From: Streptomyces triticagri
GTDB taxonomy: Bacteria; Actinomycetota; Actinomycetes; Streptomycetales; Streptomycetaceae
Assembly (NCBI RefSeq): GCF_003429565.1
Contig: NZ_QUAK01000025.1
Location: 62,001 to 126,000, forward strand
Direction of reading: 5' to 3'
Length of the DNA stretch: 64,000 nt
In this document: positions 57,516-64,000 of the stretch, in pieces
Layout: each line of letters starts with the position of its first letter
Numbering within the stretch: the first letter of the stretch is position 1
Notes under the pieces: model-generated
What the model was told of the DNA's origin: nothing
Seen by the model: the letters and a program-made list of their open reading frames with translations, nothing else
Databases searched by the model: none
Translations under genes and position numbers: made by a program

Positions 57516-58373
57516 ATGATCGTCGTCACCGGAGCCACCGGACACCTCGGCCGCCACGTCATCGACGGACTGCTCGAGAAGGTTCCGGCCGACCGCGTCG
57601 CCGCCGTCGTCCGCGACAAGGAGAAGGCGACGGACCTCGCCGCCCGCGGAGTCGAACTGCGGATCGGCGACTACAGCAGGCCGGAGACGCTCGCGGGCAC
57701 ATTCGGCGCCGGAGACCGGGTCCTGTTGATCTCCGGCAGCGAGGTGGGCCGCCGCGTCGCCCAGCACACCGCGGTGATCGACGCCGCACGGACGGCCGGC
57801 GTCGCCCTGCTCGCGTACACGGGCATACTCGGCGGCCCGGACGCCGACTTCGAGCTGGCCGCCGAGCACAAGGTGACCGAGCAGCTGATCCTCGACTCGG
57901 GCCTGCCGTACGTCTTCCTGCGCAACGGCTGGTACCACGAGAACTACACCGAGAACCTGGCCCCGGTCCTGGAGCACGGCGCCGTCGTGAACAGCGCGGG
58001 CGACGGCCGCGTCGCCTCGGCCTCGCGTGCGGACTACGCCGCCGCGGCCGTCACCGTCCTGACCGGCGACGGTTTCGAGAACCAGGTGTACGAGCTGAGC
58101 GGCGACGTCGCGTGGAGTTTCACCGAGTACGCCGCCGAGTTGAGCCGGCAGACCGGGCGCGAGATCGGCTACGCCGATGTGCCCGCCGCCGACAACCTGG
58201 CCATCCTGACCGGCGCCGGGCTCCCCGAGCCGATGGCGGCAATCCTCGTCGACGTCGACGCCGCGATCGCCCGCGGGCTGCTCGCCACCACCAGCGGCGA
58301 TCTGGCCAGGCTGATCGACCGCCCCACGACCCCGATCGCCGAGGCCGTCGCCGGGGCCCTGAAGGACCAGTGA
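57516..58373 (+). CDS. NAD(P)H:quinone oxidoreductase-like SDR (QorB/NmrA type)
   Basis: This 285-residue atypical SDR has the N-terminal dinucleotide motif MIVVTGATGHLGRHVIDGLL. Family sequences RVLLISGSEVGRRVAQHTAV, LAYTGILGG and YVFLRNGWYHENYTENLAPV identify it as the QorB/NmrA branch, which reduces quinones with NADPH. It is transcribed divergently from an HxlR regulator that likely controls it in response to electrophiles. The A of its ATG follows AAGGAG. No partner genes follow in the same direction until rarD, 108 bp later. Confidence 0.88.
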   Translation: MIVVTGATGHLGRHVIDGLLEKVPADRVAAVVRDKEKATDLAARGVELRIGDYSRPETLAGTFGAGDRVLLISGSEVGRRVAQHTAVIDAARTAGVALLAYTGILGGPDADFELAAEHKVTEQLILDSGLPYVFLRNGWYHENYTENLAPVLEHGAVVNSAGDGRVASASRADYAAAAVTVLTGDGFENQVYELSGDVAWSFTEYAAELSRQTGREIGYADVPAADNLAILTGAGLPEPMAAILVDVDAAIARGLLATTSGDLARLIDRPTTPIAEAVAGALKDQ

Positions 58374-58481
58374 GGCACGCAGCACAGTAAGGACCAAAGA
58401 GCGATACGGAGATGACAGGCAGGACCTGCGGCCGCTACCGTCGGAGAGTTCGAGAATCGGTGTGCCGGTCGGGAGGCCTCA

Positions 58482-59510
58482 ATGCAGTCGACGTCACGCG
58501 AGAGCCGTGCCGGCCTGCTGTACGGCTTCGGGGCGTACGGGATGTGGGGCCTCGTCCCCCTCTTCTGGCCGCTCCTGAAGCCGGCCGGGGCCGGGGAGAT
58601 CCTGGCGCACCGGATGGTCTGGTCGCTCGCCGTCGTCGCGGTCGCTCTGCTCCTCGTCCGGCGCTGGGCCTGGGCCGGTGAGCTGCTGCGGCAGCCGAAG
58701 CGGCTCGGCCTGGTGGCCGTGGGTGCGGGCGTCATCACCATCAATTGGGGCGTCTACATCTGGGCGGTCAACTCCGGCCATGTCGTGGAGGCCTCGCTCG
58801 GCTACTTCATCAATCCGCTGGTGACCATCGCGATGGGCGTACTGCTGCTCAAGGAGCGGCTGCGTCCCTTGCAGTGGGCGGCCGTGGCGGTGGGCCTCGC
58901 GGCGGTGCTGGTGCTCGCGTTCGGATACGGGCAGCCGCCGTGGATCTCCTTGATCCTGGCCTTCTCGTTCGCCACGTACGGGCTGGCCAAGAAGAAGGTG
59001 AATCTGGGCGGGATCGAGTCGCTGGCCGCCGAGACGGCCATCCAGTTCCTGCCCGCGCTCGCGTTTCTGCTGTGGCTGGGGAGCCGGGGCGAGGCCGCGT
59101 TCGGCGCGCACGGCGGCGGGCATGCGGCGCTGCTTGCGGCGACGGGTCTGGTGACGGCGATCCCGCTGGTGTGCTTCGGGGCGGCGGCGATCCGGGTGCC
59201 GCTGTCCACGCTCGGGCTGTTGCAGTATCTGGCGCCGGTCTTCCAGTTCGTCCTCGGCATCTGGTACTTCCACGAGGAGATGCCGCCCGAGCGGTGGGCC
59301 GGCTTCGGTCTCGTATGGATCGCGCTGACCCTGCTGACCTGGGACGCCCTGCGCACGGCCCGCCGCAACCGGGCCCGGGCGGCGGAGCTCTCCCGCGCGG
59401 TCGCGGCGGGCGCACCGGCTCCGGCGGCCTGCGGGGAGTCCGAGGCGGACGTCGGCCCGGATTCGATCCCGACCGCGGCGGCGCAGGGCCTCGGAGGGCC
59501 GAAGAGCTGA
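58482..59510 (+). CDS. rarD: EamA-family transporter RarD
   Basis: This 342-residue drug/metabolite exporter has ten helices in two EamA repeats. It matches RarD: GLLYGFGAYGMWGLVPLFWP, HRMVWSLAVVAVALLLV, INWGVYIWAVNSGHVVEASL, GYFINPLVTIAMGVLLLKER and LGLLQYLAPVFQFVLGIWYF. The last 50 residues are a soluble Ala-rich tail. ATG 58482 is preceded by GGGAGG. Substrate is unknown; the E. coli name relates to chloramphenicol, but the role is uncertain. Confidence 0.92.
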   Translation: MQSTSRESRAGLLYGFGAYGMWGLVPLFWPLLKPAGAGEILAHRMVWSLAVVAVALLLVRRWAWAGELLRQPKRLGLVAVGAGVITINWGVYIWAVNSGHVVEASLGYFINPLVTIAMGVLLLKERLRPLQWAAVAVGLAAVLVLAFGYGQPPWISLILAFSFATYGLAKKKVNLGGIESLAAETAIQFLPALAFLLWLGSRGEAAFGAHGGGHAALLAATGLVTAIPLVCFGAAAIRVPLSTLGLLQYLAPVFQFVLGIWYFHEEMPPERWAGFGLVWIALTLLTWDALRTARRNRARAAELSRAVAAGAPAPAACGESEADVGPDSIPTAAAQGLGGPKS

Positions 59511-59675
59511 CCCCTGCGGCGGGGACCGCCGCGAAGCCGGGGTCGAGTCGGGGCGACTCCGCTGCGGAAGCCGCAGGAGACAGAACCGCCGACACCCTCA
59601 CGCCGGCTTCACTCCTCCCCCGGCCACCGCAGGCCGTCGACCACTGCGGACCCCCGGCCGCGGCAGCCTCACCCG

Positions 59676-59716
59676 TCACGTACGACCCGGGAAGCAGAAT
59701 CACGTACGCCCCGGGA
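59676..59716. repeat. Direct repeat TCACGTACG(A/C)CCCGGGA
   Basis: Two 17-bp copies (59676-59692 and 59700-59716), 16 of 17 bases identical, lie in the 291-bp gap after rarD. The gap has no gene and no other clear signal. The repeats could be regulator sites, but neither flanking gene begins here. Confidence 0.45.
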
Positions 59717-59801
59717 TCCCGAAGAGCCGGCACGGTCACCGCCCGCGGCACCGTGACCCCCGCGGCACAGACGCCCCGCCCACGCCGCGGCGCGGTTTCG
59801 G

Positions 59802-60827
59802 TCAGGCACTCGGCGACTCGAGTGCCTGGGCGGCACGGTCCATCGCCGACTGCCAGTGGTCGCGGCGCCGCTCGCGCTCGTGGGCGCTCGGGAGATGCTC
59901 CTGGTGGAAGCCGAGCACTGCGCGCGTGCCGTCCGAGGAGCGGGCCTCGGACACGGTCACTTGGACCGTGGTGGAGCCGAGGGTCGCGCGGATCCGGTCG
60001 CCGGGCCGATAGCTGCGGATCTCGCCGGACTCGCCGGCCGCATTGACGAACGGGGTGCCCTTGCGGGGTGCGGCGGGCAGTTCGGCGCCCTCGCCCAGCC
60101 ACAGCGCGATGCCGTCGGCGCTCGCGATGAAGTCCCATACGACGGCGGGCGGATACGGCAGCGTCCGTGAGACGCCGATCTGCCAGCCCGCGTCCTGTGT
60201 CAGACCGGTCGGGGTCATGGTGGAGCTCCTCTCGGTGTGCTGTCCTCGCGTGCGATGCGTCCTGACCTTGCTGCGGTTGCCACAGCGCTCCATCGAGCAC
60301 CAGCGGCGGCGGCCGGGGCGCGAGGTGTCGACGAACAGCAGATAGCAGTCGTCCGCCGAGCACTCGCGGATCCGGTGCGCGTACGGACCGGTCAACAGGT
60401 CGACCGCATCCCTCGCCACCGTGGCGAGCAGCTGCGCGCCCGTGCCGCCCGGGGTCCACGCGCGCGTGCCGTCGGGGGCGATACGGGAGGTGAGGGCGGG
60501 GCGCTCCGCCATCTGGTTCACCACCTCGAGGTCCCGCGCGCTCAGCGGGGCGCCGTGGGCGCGCTCGGCCGCGAGGATCATGATCGCGTCCCGCAGCGGA
60601 CGCGCGACCGCGAACTCGGCCTCGCTCACCGTCAGTTCCAGACCACCCGGCAGTCGGCTCGACTCCGCCCAGCGCCGCAGATCCGCCGGCTCGCGCAGCA
60701 CCTCGAACCGCGCGAAGGCACCCGGACCGCCGGTCGTGGCGAATTCCAGGCAGAGCGCCCCCGGATCGAACCGGAAGGACACCCCTTCGAGCGATGTGAG
60801 GGTCAATCCCATTGCCTGTCGAGCCAT
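59802..60827 (-). CDS. Fused CGNR zinc-finger (ABATE) and SRPBCC/AHSA1 protein
   Basis: A single open frame of 341 codons. Residues about 1-203 are an ABATE/CGNR regulator: FDPGALCLEFATTGG, RPLRDAIMILAAERA and the zinc finger CSADDCYLLFVDTSRPG...CSMERCGNRSKVRTHRTR. Without a stop codon it continues through GQHTERSST into an AHSA1-like SRPBCC domain (MTPTGLTQDAGWQIGVSRTL, YPPAVVWDFIASADGIALWL). The SRPBCC part has its own AGGAG and ATG (60218). The ATG at 60827 directly follows a TATAGT -10 hexamer, so the mRNA is likely leaderless. The fusion could place ligand sensing and DNA binding on one chain. If translation restarts internally, a separate 138-residue SRPBCC protein is also made. Confidence 0.8.
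   Translation of the reverse strand: MARQAMGLTLTSLEGVSFRFDPGALCLEFATTGGPGAFARFEVLREPADLRRWAESSRLPGGLELTVSEAEFAVARPLRDAIMILAAERAHGAPLSARDLEVVNQMAERPALTSRIAPDGTRAWTPGGTGAQLLATVARDAVDLLTGPYAHRIRECSADDCYLLFVDTSRPGRRRWCSMERCGNRSKVRTHRTRGQHTERSSTMTPTGLTQDAGWQIGVSRTLPYPPAVVWDFIASADGIALWLGEGAELPAAPRKGTPFVNAAGESGEIRSYRPGDRIRATLGSTTVQVTVSEARSSDGTRAVLGFHQEHLPSAHERERRRDHWQSAMDRAAQALESPSA
60216..60230 (-). promoter_or_regulatory. Internal ribosome-binding site and start codon of the SRPBCC domain
   Basis: On the minus strand AGGAG (60226-60230), 7 nt and ATG (60216-60218) lie in the middle of the fused gene. The spacing is ideal, as for an independent gene. Confidence 0.6.
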
Positions 60828-60849
60828 GTAACCACTATAACCGGTTAGC
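60828..60849. promoter_or_regulatory. 22-bp divergent start region with TAACCGGTTA palindrome
   Basis: Only 22 bp separate the two divergent start codons. On the minus strand TATAGT lies 6 nt before the CGNR ATG, with TTGCAG 16 bp upstream. On the plus strand TATAAC lies 8 nt before the VOC ATG, with TTGCCT 18 bp upstream. A 10-bp palindrome, TAACCGGTTA, sits between them. Both transcripts are probably leaderless or nearly so. Confidence 0.55.
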
Positions 60850-61299
60850 ATGACACTGCAATGGAAGCTCGTGATCGACTGCACCGACCCGCACGCCCAG
60901 GCGGACTTCTGGGCGGCCGCCCTGGAGTACGAGGTGGAGGACAACAGCCCGCTGATCGAGCAGCTCCTCGGCCTCGGCGCGATCCCGCCGGAGGTCACCG
61001 TCGAGGCGCACGGCCGCCGGGCCTGGCGCGACGCGGCGGGCGCCCGCCACCCCGACGACCCGTACGACGAGTCCAGCGGCGCGGGCCTCGGCAGACGCCT
61101 GCTGTTCAACCGGGTCCCGGAGCCCAAGACGGGCAAGAACCGCCTGCACATCGACGTGCACGTCGGACCCGACAGCCGGCCCGCCGCGGTGGCCCGCCTG
61201 GAGGGCCTCGGCGCCACCCTCGTGCGGGACGTGAAGGAGCAGGGCGGCGAGTGGGCCGTCATGCAGGACCCGGAGGGGAACGAATTCTGCGTGGCCTGA
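60850..61299 (+). CDS. VOC/glyoxalase-superfamily protein
   Basis: This 149-residue protein has the vicinal-oxygen-chelate fold, of the Glyoxalase_6 type (MTLQWKLVIDCTDPHAQADF, WAAALEYEVED, RLLFNRVPEPKTGKNRLHID, AVMQDPEGNEFCVA). His residues in the second repeat (LHIDVHVG) and Glu in DPEGNEFC are candidate metal ligands. It is divergent from the CGNR-SRPBCC gene with a shared 22-bp promoter region, which suggests joint control. Substrate unknown; relatives include resistance and isomerase enzymes. Confidence 0.85.
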   Translation: MTLQWKLVIDCTDPHAQADFWAAALEYEVEDNSPLIEQLLGLGAIPPEVTVEAHGRRAWRDAAGARHPDDPYDESSGAGLGRRLLFNRVPEPKTGKNRLHIDVHVGPDSRPAAVARLEGLGATLVRDVKEQGGEWAVMQDPEGNEFCVA

Positions 61300-62400
<1,101 letters not shown>

Positions 62401-62429
62401 GGCGGGACGAACCGAGCCGAGCTGAACCA

Positions 62430-62508
62430 GCCGCGTGGGCCCGCTGTCACGCCGTGACCTCCTGGGTCACGCCGTAATGTCCTTCGCCGTGAAGCGGGCC
62501 CACGCGGC
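62430..62508. terminator. Large inverted repeat between aminopeptidase and ABC genes
   Basis: A 16-bp perfect inverted repeat (62430-62445 and 62493-62508) with a 47-nt spacer spans the convergent gene ends. The second arm lies within the permease 3' end. The spacer holds GTCACGCCGTGAC, itself a small palindrome, and a second GTCACGCCGT copy 20 bp later. Probable two-way terminator. Confidence 0.5.
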
Positions 62509-63372
62509 CGACCCGAAGACCGCCGCGTAGATCAGCTGCAGCCGCAGATTGCTCAGCAGATCGTCCCAGTGGACCGGTTCCCGCATCAGGTCCGCGAAGG
62601 ACAGCCAGTGATGCGAGAACAGATACGGATGCAGCGCGTCCAACTGCGGGATCGTGTCCAGGATCTGCACGGCGATGAGCAGTCCGACGGTGGTCGCCAT
62701 GGCCGCGATCCCGCTGTTGGTCAGTGTGGAGACGAAGAGCCCGAGGGCCGCGAGTCCGATCAGTGAGGCCGCCACCACCAGGGCGATGAGCAGCGCCCGC
62801 CACAGCCCTTCGGACAGGCTGATCCGGGTCCCCGAGATGGTGGTGAGCTCGCCCAGCGGGAAGAGCAGCGCCCCGACGATCAGCGCGGAGACCGCCACCG
62901 TCAGGGTCGCGACCAGGCAGAACGCCAGCGTGGCCGCGTACTTGGCGAGCAGCAGCCTGCTGCGTCCCGCGGGCGCGACAAGCAGATAGCGCAAGGTGCC
63001 CGCGCTCGCCTCGCCCGCGATGCCGTCCCCGGCGACCACGCCGACGGCCATCGGCAGGAAGAACGGCAGCGTGGCGGCGAGCGCGGTGAAGACCAGGAAC
63101 AGTCCGTTGTTGGTGATCTGCGCGATGAACGCGGGCCCCTGCCCCGCGCCGCCGCCCGCCGAACCCCCGTCGCCCGTCTCGATCTTGACGGCGATGCCGA
63201 CCAGTACCGGTACGGCGGCGAGCACGCCGAGCAGGGCGAGCGTGCGCCAGCGCCGGAAGGTCGTGGTGACCTCGGAGCGGAAGAGTCCGAGCGTCCAGAA
63301 CCAGCGGCGCACCCCGGGGTCGCCCGCGGCCGCCGGCCCGCCGGCATAGGCCGCCGTGTCAGCCCGTGACAT
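62467..63372 (-). CDS. ABC-2 type transporter permease
   Basis: This 301-residue membrane protein has six predicted helices. The first begins TLALLGVLAAVPVLVGIAVK, then FLVFTALAATLPFFLPMAVG, LAFCLVATLTVAVSALIVGA, LLIALVVAASLIGLAALGLF and others. The segment VVAGDGIAGEASAGTLRYLL is characteristic of ABC-2 permeases. It overlaps the ATPase gene by 14 bp, so the two are translationally coupled. A Gly-rich extracytoplasmic loop (GGSAGGGAGQG) is present. Cargo unknown. Confidence 0.9.
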   Translation of the reverse strand: MSRADTAAYAGGPAAAGDPGVRRWFWTLGLFRSEVTTTFRRWRTLALLGVLAAVPVLVGIAVKIETGDGGSAGGGAGQGPAFIAQITNNGLFLVFTALAATLPFFLPMAVGVVAGDGIAGEASAGTLRYLLVAPAGRSRLLLAKYAATLAFCLVATLTVAVSALIVGALLFPLGELTTISGTRISLSEGLWRALLIALVVAASLIGLAALGLFVSTLTNSGIAAMATTVGLLIAVQILDTIPQLDALHPYLFSHHWLSFADLMREPVHWDDLLSNLRLQLIYAAVFGSAAWARFTAKDITA

Positions 63373-64000
63373 CGAAGCCCTCCCCCGTCAACTGCATGAA
63401 CACGTCCTCGAGAGAGGCTCGTTCGAGTCCGAAGCCGCGCACCCGCACACCCGCGCCGACCAGCGCCGCGGTCAGCTCGGCCAGGTCACCGTCGGGCGGC
63501 GGGTCCCCGGTGACCCGGTCGCCGGACTCCACGGCGATGCCGGTCACGCCGTTCTCCTTCAGTACGCGCACGGCGTCGCCCGGATCGGGCGTACTGACCG
63601 CGAGCCGGCCGCGGGCGGTCGCCGCGAGGTCCTCGACCGGGCCCTGGGTGACGAGCCGGCCCTTGGCCATCACGGCGGCGTGCGTACACACCTGTTCGAT
63701 CTCGTCGAGGAGGTGGGAGGAGAGAAAGACGGTGGTGCCGTCCCGGGCCAACTCCCGTACCAGGGTGCGGATCTCGCGCATGCCCTGCGGGTCGAGGCCG
63801 TTCGTCGGTTCGTCCAGTACGAGCAGGCGGCGCGGGGTGAGCAGGGCGGCGGCCAGGCCGAGGCGCTGCTTCATGCCGAGCGAGTACGCCTTCGCCCGCT
63901 TGCCGGCCGCGGCGGTCAGGCCCACGCGGTCGAGTGCGGCCGCCACCCGGGCCTTGCGGGTGCGCGGGTCGGCCGTCGGGTCGGCGCTGTCGTAGCGCAC
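63359..64000 (-). CDS. ABC transporter ATP-binding protein, 5' end cut by window edge
   Basis: The C-terminal 213 residues of an ABC ATPase are present. Visible motifs: signature YSLGMKQRLGLAAALL, Walker B LLVLDEPTNGLDPQG, and H-loop VFLSSHLLDEIEQV. The Walker A and Q-loop lie beyond the window. The C-terminal region ends LERASLEDVFMQLTGEGFDV, typical of the CcmA/DrrA-like branch. It overlaps the permease gene by 14 bp as the first gene of an ABC-2 export pair. Confidence 0.94.
   Translation of the reverse strand: MRYDSADPTADPRTRKARVAAALDRVGLTAAAGKRAKAYSLGMKQRLGLAAALLTPRRLLVLDEPTNGLDPQGMREIRTLVRELARDGTTVFLSSHLLDEIEQVCTHAAVMAKGRLVTQGPVEDLAATARGRLAVSTPDPGDAVRVLKENGVTGIAVESGDRVTGDPPPDGDLAELTAALVGAGVRVRGFGLERASLEDVFMQLTGEGFDVTG

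Overview
The window is chromosomal DNA from a high-GC actinomycete, almost certainly a Streptomyces. GC content is very high throughout. Genes start with ATG, GTG and even TTG, behind AGGAGG-like ribosome-binding sites. The str operon (rpsL-rpsG-fusA-tuf), rpoBC, rplJL, secE-nusG-rplKA, murB, a paired MaoC dehydratase set, rpmG, yajQ and the second (nuoDEFG-less) complex I cluster follow the order I know from Streptomyces chromosomes. No prophage, insertion sequence, CRISPR array or biosynthetic cluster was seen. Most of the window is core genome.

Layout. Positions 1-4330 (minus strand) hold the str operon: a promoter upstream of rpsL, then rpsL, rpsG, fusA and the N-terminal four fifths of tuf. 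A GlxA-type regulator and a rhodanese follow (4431-6066). Positions 6100-19600 (minus strand) carry rpoC, rpoB, rplL, rplJ, a lipoprotein, rplA, rplK, nusG, secE and tRNA-Trp. They are split into units by strong hairpin terminators, with a good promoter in front of rpoB. Positions 19779-28834 are a housekeeping and accessory mix: aspartate aminotransferase, adenosine deaminase, LysR/DoxX pair, a broken TetR remnant, murB, a TetR-controlled drug exporter, the (3R)-hydroxyacyl dehydratase pair and rpmG. Three tRNAs (Met, Thr, Tyr) lie between 28919 and 31578, with a degenerate amidohydrolase and an NAD(P)-binding protein between them. Positions 31756-38150 hold yajQ, an MMPL exporter with three extra C-terminal beta-sandwich repeats, its TetR regulator, and small membrane or stress proteins ending in htpX.

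Positions 38323-49291 (minus strand) are a translationally coupled nuoABC-HIJKLMN operon without nuoDEFG. Two tandem NarL-type histidine kinases and one response regulator (49689-53519) sit between it and korAB, a 2-oxoacid:ferredoxin oxidoreductase (53811-56832). This arrangement suggests, but does not prove, ferredoxin-linked electron input to a reduced complex I. The remainder holds an HxlR/QorB-like divergent pair, RarD, a fused CGNR zinc-finger/SRPBCC protein with a divergent VOC gene, a secreted M28 aminopeptidase close to the S. griseus enzyme, and the start of an ABC-2 type transporter cut by the window end.

The most useful unusual observations are: natural Asn at RpoB position 531 (E. 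coli numbering) in the rifampicin region; the stop-less CGNR-SRPBCC fusion with its own internal ribosome-binding site; matched operator pairs for two TetR regulators; three 11-bp-phased heptamers upstream of korAB; a 470-residue disordered tail on NuoC; the MMPL-beta-sandwich fusion; an amidohydrolase that has lost metal ligands; and a 99-bp identity between the tandem kinases. I found no clearly new multi-gene system.
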